Shown here: piece by piece, positions 8,596-17,964 of the stretch
How positions within the stretch are numbered: the first letter of the stretch is position 1
Layout: the number at the start of each line of letters is the position of its first letter
Source: JAJRVM01 sp041752115
GTDB taxonomy: Bacteria > Planctomycetota > Planctomycetia > Pirellulales > Pirellulaceae
NCBI GenBank assembly: GCA_041752115.1
Contig: JBGSHS010000179.1
Span: 10,383-74,382 of the forward strand
Length of the DNA: 64,000 nt
Direction: 5' to 3'
The notes under the pieces: generated by a model
The model's database searches: none
What the model saw: only the letters and a program-made list of their open reading frames with translations
What the model was told of the DNA's origin: nothing
Made by a program: the position numbers and the translations under genes

Positions 8596-9798
8596 ATGGA
8601 CGAGGCAGGTATACCGCAGATCATCTGTCGGCAAATGATGGAGCGATTTGGCGTCGCCAGGCGCGACGTCCGGTTCGTCTTCTCGCCGTACCGGATCTGT
8701 CCGTTAGGCGCGCATATCGATCATCAGTTGGGGTGCGTCACGGCGATGGCGTTGGACCGTGGAACATGGCTCGGATTCGCCGCTGTCGATCGCCGCGGCG
8801 TGGAGTTACGCAGTCTTGATTTTGACGGTGAAGTGGCGATCGACTTTGATGCGGTGCCCGAGCGGCCAGTCGGCAACTGGGGCGATTATGCTCGGGGAGC
8901 GATCGCCGCTCTGCAACATCACCACCGGATCCAACGAGGACTGGTGGGTATCACGGCGGGTCGCATGGCCGAAGGAGGACTCAGTTCGTCTGCTTCGGTG
9001 AGCGTCGCCTACCTCCTGGCTTTGGAGCATGTCAATCGGTTTTCGGTGCCGGCGGCCGAGAATATCGCTCTGGTTCAACGTATTGAGAACGACTACCTGG
9101 GGCTGCGCATCGGAATCCTGGACCAATCGGCAATCCTGCTCTCCCGCGGGGGCTACCTGACGCTGATCGACTGTGCCGATCTGCGGCACGAATCGATTGC
9201 GCCCGGCACGTTGATGCCTTCGTTCAAAATCCTGATCGCGTCGTCGGGACTCCGCAAGTCACTGGTCGGCACGGCGTACAACCAGCGCGTGGCCGAGTGT
9301 GCCGAGGCAGCCCGCACGCTACTTGCGGCTGCCGGGCATCCTTCAGATCGGCCGGTACTACGAAGCGTGAGCGCCGAGCAGTACCACATGCATCGCGACC
9401 GATTGTCCGGTCCGCCGGCGCTGCGGGCGGCCCACTTCTTTACTGAGATGGATCGCGTGCAGAGGGGAGTGGATGCCTGGCGTCGGGGCGACCTGGAGGA
9501 ATTCGGGCGGCAGATCACGCAGTCGGGAGCTAGTTCCATCAACCAGTACGAATGCGGAGCGCCGCCACTGGTCGATCTGTACCACCTGCTGATCGAGACC
9601 GAGGGAGTCTATGGCGCTCGATTCAGTGGAGCTGGTTTCCGCGGCTGTTGCCTGGCACTTGTGGCCGCCGAGCACGCTGAAGAGGCTCGGCAGTACGTGC
9701 TCGGTCAATACGGCAAGAAACATCCGGCACTGGCCGAGCAGGCCTGGACGATCCTGTGTGATGGCGGTGATGGCGCGCGAGTGATGCCGGCAAATTGA
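8596..9798 (+). CDS. GHMP-family sugar kinase, galacturonokinase-like
   Basis: Cytoplasmic ATP-dependent sugar-1-kinase of 400 residues. The N-terminal motif FSPYRICPLGAHIDHQ (29-44) replaces the galactokinase signature PGRVNLIGEHTDY. It closely resembles, from memory, the motif of plant galacturonokinase, which makes galacturonate 1-phosphate. The GHMP phosphate-binding loop is GGLSSSAS (127-134), and the third motif is FSGAGFRGCC near residue 345. The start is ATG at 8596. Known family members act on galactose, galacturonate or related sugars. Galacturonate is my preferred substrate from the motif, and a uronate-type dehydratase occurs at 46412. Substrate remains inference. Confidence 0.8.
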   Translation: MDEAGIPQIICRQMMERFGVARRDVRFVFSPYRICPLGAHIDHQLGCVTAMALDRGTWLGFAAVDRRGVELRSLDFDGEVAIDFDAVPERPVGNWGDYARGAIAALQHHHRIQRGLVGITAGRMAEGGLSSSASVSVAYLLALEHVNRFSVPAAENIALVQRIENDYLGLRIGILDQSAILLSRGGYLTLIDCADLRHESIAPGTLMPSFKILIASSGLRKSLVGTAYNQRVAECAEAARTLLAAAGHPSDRPVLRSVSAEQYHMHRDRLSGPPALRAAHFFTEMDRVQRGVDAWRRGDLEEFGRQITQSGASSINQYECGAPPLVDLYHLLIETEGVYGARFSGAGFRGCCLALVAAEHAEEARQYVLGQYGKKHPALAEQAWTILCDGGDGARVMPAN

Positions 9799-9820
9799 CG
9801 CTTCAAGTCGCGGCGCCGTG

Positions 9821-9877
9821 CAGCAGCAGCAGAAGAAGAAGAAGAAGCAGAAGAAGAAGAAGAAGAAGAAGTAGTAG
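9821..9877. repeat. GAA-rich trinucleotide tract
   Basis: A short-tandem tract of CAG then GAA triplets, interrupted once by CAG and ending in TAGTAG. It lies between the converging kinase and oxidoreductase genes. It begins about 20 bases after the kinase stop, so length change would not alter either protein. Confidence 0.9.
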
Positions 9878-9960
9878 ACAAAAAGACCGGGGGACAGAAA
9901 GATGGGAGGACGTTGAGTTCTCGGTTCCCCCAGGGAAAGAATTCGTGTCCCCTCATTTGT

Positions 9961-11094
9961 TCAGCGTCGCGGGTAGGTGGCAAACTGCGGCATGGCTTCG
10001 GCAAAGCGTGCATCGAAATCGAGCAGTTGTTGCATGGAATCGAGGACGATCCAATTGTTCTCCCAGCTGCTTCGCCACAAGATGCTGGAAAGCTGGTAGG
10101 TGAGCCGAGCGAACTGGGGATGAGGATAGACGCCGGCCATGATCTGCTCGCGCGTGCACTGTTGCCGCAAGCGGCTTACTCCCTTGATCACCTCCTCATA
10201 CGAGTTCGTATGCAGCACATTCTCGTGGGGTTTCTCGTCGATGAAGAGCAGCTTCTTCCCTTCCAGGAAGTCGAGCACGATCATGAAGGGACGACCGTCC
10301 ACTTTGCCATGAATCGCTCGGCGTTTGCCCCAGGGCGCATTGCGTTTGAAGTCGGTGCGTCCGGCGATCTGCACATCGCCAATGGCCATGTGAAATTCGC
10401 ACCGGCCGTCGACGACGTACGAATAGTCTGCCGGGTTGGGGGGTGAATACGGTTCCGCCGTGGAGCGAACCAGCACCCCATCGGCCAGCGCTTGCTCCAG
10501 ACCGCCGGTGGCGTGCGCGAGCATGAAGAGGGCAAATGCCAGGCAGTGTACAGACTCCTGATACTGAATGTGCACCATTCGTTTCGTGTTGCGAGCGATA
10601 GCCGGATCTTCGCGATCCTTGGAACGCTGCACGGTAATGGAGTCGATCTGGACGTGATCGAAGCAGGCAAAGAACTCGAGAATCCGTTTCGTGATGGGAT
10701 CGAACAGTTCTGGAAAGTCATAAAGAAAGACCGTCTGAGAACCTGCGACAGCTTCCACGATCTCATGACACAGGTTCGGGTCGTACGGTGATGCCATGGG
10801 CTTTTCGCACAGCACAAACAGCGGTTCAGTCTGGCCACGAGTCAGAAGCGTCTCCATGGCCACTTCCCGATCCTCGGGGTGAAGCGCCAAATGAAAGAGA
10901 TCGACATCCTGCGCAAAGAACTCCCCAGCGCTGCGGTACTGGGTCACGCCCGTGAGGTCGAGATCGGTCGGCGGCGGAGCGGGATCAAACACTCGCAAAT
11001 CGATCCCCAGCTGCCTGGCAGCGGTCACGAATTTGCGCCCGATATATCCCCAGGCTCCGGCAATCGCCAGCGACGAAACGAGTTCACTCGACAC
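9961..11094 (-). CDS. Gfo/Idh/MocA-type oxidoreductase
   Basis: Predicted NAD(P)-dependent sugar or cyclitol dehydrogenase, 377 residues, cytoplasmic. The N-terminal Rossmann motif is degenerate (IAGAWGYIGRKF, residues 11-22), and the family's conserved EKP triad is present at 97-99 (LCEKPMA). The start is GTG at 11094 with an AAGGGGA site upstream. The gene follows the DUF1080 gene on the same strand with a 216-bp gap. Substrate cannot be read from the sequence. The unusual Rossmann glycine pattern leaves cofactor binding less certain than in typical members. Confidence 0.8.
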   Translation of the reverse strand: MSSELVSSLAIAGAWGYIGRKFVTAARQLGIDLRVFDPAPPPTDLDLTGVTQYRSAGEFFAQDVDLFHLALHPEDREVAMETLLTRGQTEPLFVLCEKPMASPYDPNLCHEIVEAVAGSQTVFLYDFPELFDPITKRILEFFACFDHVQIDSITVQRSKDREDPAIARNTKRMVHIQYQESVHCLAFALFMLAHATGGLEQALADGVLVRSTAEPYSPPNPADYSYVVDGRCEFHMAIGDVQIAGRTDFKRNAPWGKRRAIHGKVDGRPFMIVLDFLEGKKLLFIDEKPHENVLHTNSYEEVIKGVSRLRQQCTREQIMAGVYPHPQFARLTYQLSSILWRSSWENNWIVLDSMQQLLDFDARFAEAMPQFATYPRR

Positions 11095-11310
11095 GGCCCA
11101 TCCCCTTCTCGACCTGACTCACGTCAGCCCATCAGCCTGCCTGACACCCTCAGAAAAACGTCGGTAGCCAACACCGCCTCTTGCGGCCGAGCCTTGGAAA
11201 ATATAGCTCCTGCACAGCGGCGATGTTGGCTACCGATTCAGACTATGGCCATGAACAGTAGATCCGGGAAGGCAACCAGCCTTCCTTGTCCTCCCGTTCT
11301 TCAGAGACGA

Positions 11311-12075
11311 TCAGTTCACGACCTTCTGTTCGTGCACGCGTTTCTTGTCCAACTCGCTCAGGTCGCGCACCCAGATATTGCGGAAGCGCACCGAATTGCC
11401 GTGATACTGCAGAGCGATCGGCCCCTTTTCGGGATGTGGCCGGTACTCCGGCGCCCGGTGATAGGGAGTATCGCCTTCCAGTTGGAAGTGGTTCTGCACC
11501 ACCACACCATTCTGCAGCACCGTGACGAAAGCCGGACTGACGAGCTGCCCATCCTTGAAACGGGGAGCGGTCCAGATAATGTCGTAGCTCTGCCACTCGC
11601 CCGGCTTGCGGCAGGCATTGACCAGTGGCGGATGCTGCTTGTAGATCGCAGCGCACTGACCGTCGTAATACGTTTCATTGTCATAGGAATCGAGTACCTG
11701 GACTTCGTAAATCCCCATCAGAAACACGCCGCTGTTGCTGCGGCCCTGACCGGAACCTGAGATCTCGGTGTTCGAAGCAAACTCGATGTGCACCTGGCAA
11801 TCGCCGAACTCTTCCTTGCTGGAAATCTGTCCTTCGCCAGACACGACGTAACCGTCCTGGACCTCCCATTTCTCGGCATTGTTCCAGTGCGACATGTCTT
11901 TGCCGTCAAACAACACCACAGCATCCGACGGAGGTCCGCCGGGCGGGCCCGGATCAATGACCTGCGGCCGAGCCCACTCGATGCCACTCAGGTACTCTTC
12001 GGCCAGCAGGCAGCTCCCCGAAAGGGCGAACAGCAATGCACTCGTGGCAGTTGCCGCTACAATGCGTCTGATCAT
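11311..12075 (-). CDS. Exported DUF1080 (3-keto-disaccharide hydrolase-like) protein
   Basis: A 254-residue secreted protein with signal peptide (MIRRIVAATATSALLFALSG, cleavage near LLAEE) and one DUF1080 domain. Recognisable blocks are FDGKDMSHWNNAEKWEVQDG near the N-terminus, the GRSNSGVFLMGIYEVQVLDS core, and a C-terminal RFRNIWVRDL strand. This lectin-like jelly-roll family is abundant in planctomycetes and includes 3-keto-disaccharide hydrolases. The start is ATG at 12075, preceded by GGAGAG; an in-frame start at 12126 would spoil the signal peptide. Confidence 0.9.
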   Translation of the reverse strand: MIRRIVAATATSALLFALSGSCLLAEEYLSGIEWARPQVIDPGPPGGPPSDAVVLFDGKDMSHWNNAEKWEVQDGYVVSGEGQISSKEEFGDCQVHIEFASNTEISGSGQGRSNSGVFLMGIYEVQVLDSYDNETYYDGQCAAIYKQHPPLVNACRKPGEWQSYDIIWTAPRFKDGQLVSPAFVTVLQNGVVVQNHFQLEGDTPYHRAPEYRPHPEKGPIALQYHGNSVRFRNIWVRDLSELDKKRVHEQKVVN

Positions 12076-12487
12076 GTCTTGAATCTCTCCTGTGAAGACA
12101 AAGGGGAAAACATCAAAGGCATACACACAGGGCGGCGGGGCTCTTGACGCAGTCCGAGCGCCCCTCGGTGGGCCGCGTCTCGCACACGCGTGGGTTAAAG
12201 ATCCTGGCTGGCAAGGTAAGCGCGCCGCGGCATAACTCAGCGACTATTATAAGCAGACGGTTTGGGCCACGCGTAGTCCTCAGCGAACCCTCTACCGCAG
12301 AAGGGGCAGTTTCGCAGGCCGCATCTGCGGCTTGAGCAAGTGCGGATGGACGATCCGGAGCCCCACTGCAAACCGTGAAGAAGAAAAAGGGGATGAGGCG
12401 CCAGAGAAGCCCCCTCGTCACCGACGGCCGAAATACACTGGATCACAGCCCTGCCCCCAGTCGCCTCACCGGGCTCGGCCTGACGCC
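12076..12487. other. Intergenic region, no gene recognised
   Basis: About 410 bases upstream of the DUF1080 gene. Short frames exist on both strands but none has a plausible start, codon pattern or homology. No RNA gene or repeat was seen. Confidence 0.4.
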
Positions 12488-13489
12488 TCAGTACTTCGTC
12501 ACCGTTCGAACCATGACCGTGGCATTCGGTCGGTAATCGCCATCGCCCGACCGGTACTGCAGCTCGCGGTCAAACAGGTAAGCGATTTCGAACGACGACC
12601 ACGCCTGGTCCGGATGATAGTCTCCCAGGCCGATCGCCACCTGCAGATCGAAGTAGGTCGCCAGGTCGTCCAATTCGTCGTCTCGCTCCACCGCCCACGT
12701 TCCGCCTCCGAGACCACCCCGCAAATACAGCCGCTTGTCCTCGGTGATCTGCCAGTCGATGCGGGGAGCAGGAAACACCAGTTCCAGCCTCCATTCGGGA
12801 GTGGGACGCCAGAGAATTCCACCCACTGGCAGCAGCCGGATATCTTCCCGGTCCAAAAAGTCGGCGCCGAACACCAGATCAACCGTTTCCGCAAAGGACA
12901 AGTAGCCGACGGCATGTGCCGGGAACATCACTCCGTCGCGACTGCTCCCCTCAAAGTCGCTCGCTGCCAGCACGCTGCACGCCACGTCGTAGGTCAGATC
13001 GCCAACGATCTCGCGCCGCTGATAGCCAAGGCTGAAGTCCCAGAGCAGGGGAGGCATGTCGGTCTGATCGGGGCCTGACAGCATGTGCACTCGCGCTGCC
13101 GATCGAAAGCCCGAGCCAATACCGGCCTCGATGTAGTGATTACTGCCAAGGAATAAATCTCCAAACTGGTCGCCATTGCCGACCATCCAACCGAGCGATG
13201 ATTCATTCGTTCGATATCCCCAGTACTCGCCCAGCGTTAAGTGATGTGAGGACGGGAGGAGCGACTTGACTGCTTCCAGGCTCTCGGCTGCAACCGACGT
13301 CAGCAGCGGTGGAAGAGGTGGAGGATCCGACAGATCGGCTGGATCGGGGAGCGGCTCCGGCTCGGCAGAATTCGCAACACTGGTAACGTCAGGAGACTCC
13401 GTCGACTGCGGAGCCGGCTCCTCTTGCGCCCACACACCCGAGAGAAACCCAACTGCCATCACCAGGAAAGCCACGCCGATTCGAACCAT
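12488..13489 (-). CDS. Exported protein, probable outer-membrane beta-barrel (DUF6268-like)
   Basis: A 333-residue protein with signal peptide (MVRIGVAFLVMAVGFLSGVW, cleavage near VWAQ), then a low-complexity Glu/Pro/Asp region (to about residue 75). The rest is a series of alternating hydrophobic beta strands typical of an outer-membrane barrel. The block LLPVGGILWRPTPEWRLEL followed by VFPAPRIDW resembles DUF6268 proteins common in planctomycetes. I chose ATG at 13489 because GGGGAG lies upstream and the signal peptide begins there. The open frame runs on to 14101, but that extension is the translation of an 8-bp repeat and is not credible. Function is unknown. Confidence 0.75.
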   Translation of the reverse strand: MVRIGVAFLVMAVGFLSGVWAQEEPAPQSTESPDVTSVANSAEPEPLPDPADLSDPPPLPPLLTSVAAESLEAVKSLLPSSHHLTLGEYWGYRTNESSLGWMVGNGDQFGDLFLGSNHYIEAGIGSGFRSAARVHMLSGPDQTDMPPLLWDFSLGYQRREIVGDLTYDVACSVLAASDFEGSSRDGVMFPAHAVGYLSFAETVDLVFGADFLDREDIRLLPVGGILWRPTPEWRLELVFPAPRIDWQITEDKRLYLRGGLGGGTWAVERDDELDDLATYFDLQVAIGLGDYHPDQAWSSFEIAYLFDRELQYRSGDGDYRPNATVMVRTVTKY

Positions 13490-13649
13490 CGAGAGACTCC
13501 CCCACGTGCAAACTAACCGGGTCCGCTCCAGCGACACCCACGGGAAATGACGTATTGCGAATAAAAAACCGTCTCTCTTTAGCAGGAGCCCACGAAACAG
13601 GTCAAGTGCGAACATTGCTACCGAGAGGAACGAGCGACGAAGGGTCGAA

Positions 13650-14100
13650 GGGACACGCCGCGGGAAAATGGCAAATGAATAGGGAATGCCACAATGCGAC
13701 AATGCCACAATGCCACAATGCGCGGTAGAGCAGAACCCACTGTCGTTCGAGGTGGCACAATGGCGGAGATGAAGACAGAGAGATCGTGCGACAGAAAAAT
13801 GGGTGCCCAATACAACGGGACGAACGTCAGGTAACAATGCTGGCCAGCCCCTTGTGGCATTGTGGCATTGTCGCATTGTGGCATTGTGGCATTGTGGCAT
13901 TGTGGCATTGTCGCATTGTCGCATTGCGGCGTTCCCTATTCCCGTTCCACTTCCCAGGAGCATGTCCTGGCACGAAGCGTGTTGCGGCCTGATCGCTAGG
14001 GGAGTCGGCGTCCAGCGCCGCTGCCGGAAGGGACACACCGCAGGGAAGCGGCAAATGAATAGGGAATGCCACAATGCGACAATGCAGCAATGCGACAACA
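13650..14100. repeat. Three copies of a dispersed repeat with an 8-bp tandem core (CSACAATG)
   Basis: Blocks at about 13686-13722 and 14065-14098 read as tandem CCACAATG/CGACAATG. A longer block at about 13852-13932 is the same unit on the opposite strand, with around ten copies. Each block is joined to a conserved flank containing GGGAATAGGGAATGCC or its complement. A fourth copy lies near 32692. All are intergenic. The tandem units translate to an NATMPQCH periodicity, producing spurious open frames. Confidence 0.9.
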
Positions 14101-14140
14101 AGGACGCGGAGGGGCATGAGGGGAGAAATGTAGTGGCGGC

Positions 14141-14551
14141 TCACTTCGTTCGGTTGCCCAGCAACGACGCGACGACCCGGCGAAATGCATTCAGATCGAG
14201 GGGCTTGGCGAGAAACCCATCCATGCCCGCTGCCAGGCATTCGTCGCGATTCGCGTTGGATGTGAGCGCAATTACCGGCGTGCGACGCCCCAATGACGAC
14301 TCGCGACGCCGAATCGTCCTGGTGGCAGCCAAACCGTCCATCACCGGCATATCGACATCCATGAGAATCACATCATAAGACGCGTTGAACAGCTGAGAGA
14401 CTGCTCTGGCGCCGTTCTCGGCCAGCGTCACTCGGTGCCCATCTTGTGTCAGCAGCCCCTGAGCCAGGACCCGGTTCGTCAGACCATCTTCCGCAACCAG
14501 AACATTCAACGGAGGTAATACCCGATCGTCTTGGAAATATTGGCTTATCAT
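14141..14551 (-). CDS. Stand-alone response-regulator receiver domain
   Basis: A CheY-like receiver of about 136 residues with no output domain. Acidic pocket E21-D22, phospho-acceptor D65 (LMDVDMP), T97 and K116 (FLAKP) are all present. It most resembles the receiver modules of hybrid histidine kinases (LVAEDGLTNRVLA). I placed the start at ATG 14551; an in-frame GTG at 14641 would add 30 basic residues. No cognate kinase is adjacent. It is either a single-domain signalling protein or the surviving receiver of a decayed hybrid kinase. Confidence 0.82.
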   Translation of the reverse strand: MISQYFQDDRVLPPLNVLVAEDGLTNRVLAQGLLTQDGHRVTLAENGARAVSQLFNASYDVILMDVDMPVMDGLAATRTIRRRESSLGRRTPVIALTSNANRDECLAAGMDGFLAKPLDLNAFRRVVASLLGNRTK

Positions 14552-15338
14552 GACAGCAGCCGTTCTCTTCCTTTTCCTCTGCGGTGCTTTCACCGTAGCA
14601 TCTATTCGCGAGCGGCCGGGATTTCTTGGCACGGCGATCACCTGCCCCAGCGCATCGCCATCCTGACTCAGATTCAGAAAGCAGCTATCTCGTCCCGCTC
14701 CCTGGACTTACGTGTAGCAGCAGGTTCTGGCAGGCGTCCTTCGTGAACCTTCCGCGACGCACTGTGCGTCGGTTACCGACCTCGACATCCGTGCCGTCGT
14801 CGGTGGCTAGATGGTTTCCATCGCGGCAAGAATCTTGCACCTTTTCCCGCGTCCGTCTCACCAAGTGAGGGGGCTCACAGGGTCCGCCGAAACGCCTCAC
14901 TGGCGGCAACGTAACTACAAGACACCGCAACAGCCCTTGAGGTTTCGCCAGCCGCGAAAAAATTCCAGATTTTCATCCGCCGGCAGTTGTACAGTCACCC
15001 CTGCCCACAGAGTCTATGCAGCCTGCCCAGTTCGGCAAGTCTCCGGAGGACCTTCTCGCGGAACCAGCCCACGTTGGCTCGGCAGCACTCCAACGGGCCA
15101 GAGCATACAATGTCAGGCAATCGCTGCCCAGGCCGGCTTCGCAGAGCGACCAAGTCCCGCCATGGGGACCGCATCGCTAGCATCGCCAGCACAACGGGAA
15201 CGGGGTGGCGTACTCGGCATGATCCATAACGGGAATTGGCTGGCGACTCACGAAGCGGGCTCGGTCACGTCCCGCGTCGGCTGGTCAACCCTCCGGAGCT
15301 TTTACCCACCAGTTGTCACTCGCGAGAACATTGCACTC
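14552..15338. other. Long divergent intergenic region
   Basis: Nearly 790 bases between the receiver gene and the epimerase gene. Frames here lack a convincing start or homology, including the in-frame extension of the epimerase back to 14811. No RNA gene, repeat or terminator was recognised. Confidence 0.4.
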
Positions 15339-16625
15339 ATGAAACACACCTCTGCCTGGCGTATTGCCGCTGCATTGCTGAGTTTCTTCGTCGCCCTCTT
15401 CGTCGCCACAACCGCCAGAGCGCAGACGAAGCAGCCTGTGGTCGAGCCCACGATCGAGTCTTCAGCTCGCCAACTTGGCCAGCAGCTGCGTGATCAAGTG
15501 ATGCCGTTCTGGTATGACACCAGCGTCGACCGAGAGCATGGCGGCTACCTTCTGGAACATGGTTCCAAGCAACTGGTGACTCAGACGCGCATGATCTGGG
15601 GATTCGCTCACGCGCATCGGCACGGCCTCCGTTCGCCAGAGCGCGATTATCTGGGCGCGGCAAGGCAAGGATATGAGTTTCTGACCGCGCACTTCCTTGA
15701 TCGCCAGCACGGTGGCTACTTCTGGATGACCGATCAACAGGGCAACGCAACCAACCGGTACAAGATGATCTACGGTCAGGCATTCGTGATGTACGCATTG
15801 GTGGAGTACTATCGAGCCAGCGAGGACGAGCGAGTACTTCGGCAAGCCATGGAGCAGTTCCAGGTTCTGCAGAAGAAGGCACACGACCCGCAGTACGGCG
15901 GGTGGTTCGAGCATTTCACACCCGACTGGACACCGGTCATGGAGCCTCAGGAAAACGTGTCTGTCGAGGTGCCGGGCTACAAGAGCGCTAACGCACACCT
16001 GCATTTGATGGAAGCATTCACCGAGCTCTATTTGACCTCACATGATGCATCGGTTCGCAACGCGTTGCAGGAATCGCTGCGGATCAACCGCCAGTATTTC
16101 TATCCCATCGATCCGGCTCAGTCTGCCTTTCATTGTCATCCCGATTGGACGCGTGTGACCGATCAGACGAGTGCCGGCCTCTCTTACGGCCACAACGTGG
16201 AGTTCGCCTGGCTGATGCTGCGTGCTCAGCAGGCTCTTGACGAGCCGCTGGCCTGGGAACATTTCTACACACATCTGGACCATGCCCTGAAGTACGGGTT
16301 CGATCATGCGCAAGGGGGACTCTACAACAAGGGGTTCGACAACCAGATGGCTGTTGACCGGGAAAAAGTCTGGTGGTCGCAGGCCGAGCTGCTGGCCGCA
16401 CTGACAGTCAGTCTGCAACATGAGCGCCGAGCAGGAGACATCCAGTCGCTGCAACAGCTAATACGGTTCCTGAACGAGCAGATGATCGACGCCAACGACG
16501 GGATCTGGGTCGCGTCGGTCAAGGCGGATGGACAGCCACAGTGGAACTCCAAAAAGAACCATTGGAAAGGGAACTATCACGACGTGCGGGCCATCGTGAT
16601 GTTCCACGAGGTATTTGGCAGGTGA
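15339..16625 (+). CDS. Exported AGE-family epimerase/isomerase
   Basis: A 428-residue protein of the N-acylglucosamine 2-epimerase superfamily, which folds as an (alpha/alpha)6 barrel and epimerises or isomerises sugars (N-acetylglucosamine/N-acetylmannosamine, cellobiose, mannose). Diagnostic blocks are FWYDTSVDREHGGYL, KMIYGQAFVMYALVEYYR, YGGWFEHF, NAHLHLMEAFTELY and SYGHNVEFAWLMLRA. Residues 1-25 look like a signal peptide ending near ARAQ, so it probably acts outside the cytoplasm, unlike classical family members. The start is ATG at 15339, where the signal begins; the ribosome site is weak. Substrate is not determinable. Confidence 0.87.
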   Translation: MKHTSAWRIAAALLSFFVALFVATTARAQTKQPVVEPTIESSARQLGQQLRDQVMPFWYDTSVDREHGGYLLEHGSKQLVTQTRMIWGFAHAHRHGLRSPERDYLGAARQGYEFLTAHFLDRQHGGYFWMTDQQGNATNRYKMIYGQAFVMYALVEYYRASEDERVLRQAMEQFQVLQKKAHDPQYGGWFEHFTPDWTPVMEPQENVSVEVPGYKSANAHLHLMEAFTELYLTSHDASVRNALQESLRINRQYFYPIDPAQSAFHCHPDWTRVTDQTSAGLSYGHNVEFAWLMLRAQQALDEPLAWEHFYTHLDHALKYGFDHAQGGLYNKGFDNQMAVDREKVWWSQAELLAALTVSLQHERRAGDIQSLQQLIRFLNEQMIDANDGIWVASVKADGQPQWNSKKNHWKGNYHDVRAIVMFHEVFGR

Positions 16626-16846
16626 ATTTCACCATCACAGCCGACGCGAATGGCCTCCACCAGCTCGCTGACTACATCCGGCCAGCTGCGGCGAAATCAG
16701 GGTTCGGCGCCCCCCTCGTCAGGTACAGGGGTGAAAATAACTGCGGGAGCCACTGAAAACATCTTTGACCATTCGCTGCCGCGACCGTCTATCATACAGC
16801 AGTGTTGTACTCCGCACGTAAGGCCATTGACTGCGGGTTTTCGTCC

Positions 16847-17362
16847 ATGGGGCATCTATTTGAACAGTATGTGCCCCACGTGTATCGGTTTGCCAAACGG
16901 CTCACAGCGAACTCGGACGTGGCGGACGACGTGACGCAGGAAGTCATGCTGCGCGCCTGGCGGCAACGCGGCCAGCTGCGTGAGCCGGCCACTGCGCGGG
17001 TCTGGCTGCTGCGAATCACCGCCAACGTATGGAATGACGAATTGCGCCGGCGCCGCCGTCGGCCGCGTCCGTCACCGCTGTCGGATGATGTCGTATCGCC
17101 CGCGCCGGCGCCGCTGCAGGTCTCGGTGCGGCAGGAACAGATCGCCCGCACGATGCAGGCTCTGGACGAGTTGCCCGAGCGGCAACGCAGCGTCGTCTAT
17201 CTGCATGTCTGTGAGCAGTTGGAGTTGAAACAGATCGCCGAGGTACTGGCAATCAGCTATACCGCCGCCAAAGCGAGCTTGTCCGCTGGACGGCAGCAGA
17301 TGCGCAACAAACTCAGAGACCTTTTCCAGGAATTCGACGGCGTGACACGTAAACACGAGTGA
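16847..17362 (+). CDS. ECF-family RNA polymerase sigma factor
   Basis: A 171-residue sigma factor with region 2 (FEQYVPHVYRFAKRLT, then VADDVTQEVMLRAWRQ) and region 4 (LPERQRSVVYLHVCEQLELK, then IAEVLAISYTAAKASLSAGR). I placed the start at ATG 16847; a GTG at 16802 could add 15 residues. The next gene is a zinc-finger anti-sigma factor beginning about 14 bases after the stop, so this is a classical sigma/anti-sigma pair and probably autoregulated. Confidence 0.9.
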   Translation: MGHLFEQYVPHVYRFAKRLTANSDVADDVTQEVMLRAWRQRGQLREPATARVWLLRITANVWNDELRRRRRRPRPSPLSDDVVSPAPAPLQVSVRQEQIARTMQALDELPERQRSVVYLHVCEQLELKQIAEVLAISYTAAKASLSAGRQQMRNKLRDLFQEFDGVTRKHE

Positions 17363-17376
17363 TCGGCAGGCCCCCA

Positions 17377-17925
17377 ATGAACCAACCAGATTGCACGTTG
17401 CTGGACGACTACCTGGCCAGCGAACTCGACGCTGAAGAACGGGGCGAGTTCGAACAGCATCTGGGGGTGTGTCGTACGTGCCAAGCTGCCATCGAGCTGC
17501 AGCGGTCCATCGATCGCTCGCTCTTGGCCGGCGCCGCGTTGGAAATCGTCCCGCCGCCCGTCACGCAGCGCATCGGCGAGCATATCGGTACCGCGCGACG
17601 CAGACAGCGTCTTGCTTTCGCCATGTCGTCGGCTGCCACGCTCGTACTGGTCGCCTGCGCGTCGTGGTCGCTCTATCGACATTGGCTTGGCGACGGCGCA
17701 CTGCGGCCAACCGTAGTCCATGACAAGGATCATGTCGCCGCAGTCGCGTCACAAACTGCGCCGCGCGACGAGGATGTTCCCGGACATGAACCTGTGAAAC
17801 CGGTTCGAGTTGGCTTCCCCGATTCCAACAGCCACATTGCCGCGGAAGTGAAGTCGGACGATCCGACCGTATCCATCTTCATGATCTATCCCGTGTTCAC
17901 CACTGGCTCACACGAAATCCACTAG
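17377..17925 (+). CDS. Zinc-finger anti-sigma factor, single-pass membrane protein
   Basis: A 182-residue regulator. The N-terminal domain carries H-x3-C-x2-C (HLGVCRTC, about residues 28-35) as in ZAS anti-sigma factors. A TM helix follows at about 84-105 (FAMSSAATLVLVACASWSLY), then a roughly 75-residue extracytoplasmic tail. The known role of the family is to hold the partner ECF sigma at the membrane until a signal releases it. I chose ATG 17377 over an in-frame GTG at 17359 that overlaps the sigma stop. Two exported or envelope-type proteins follow on the same strand. Confidence 0.87.
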   Translation: MNQPDCTLLDDYLASELDAEERGEFEQHLGVCRTCQAAIELQRSIDRSLLAGAALEIVPPPVTQRIGEHIGTARRRQRLAFAMSSAATLVLVACASWSLYRHWLGDGALRPTVVHDKDHVAAVASQTAPRDEDVPGHEPVKPVRVGFPDSNSHIAAEVKSDDPTVSIFMIYPVFTTGSHEIH

Positions 17926-17964
17926 ACGATCCTGTCACGAATGCCAGGCCCAAGGAGGCACTCC

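Noticed and set aside
13490..14101. N-terminal extension of the outer-membrane protein
   Set aside because: It translates an 8-bp tandem repeat (NATMPQCH-type peptide) and lies upstream of a good ribosome site and signal peptide at 13489.
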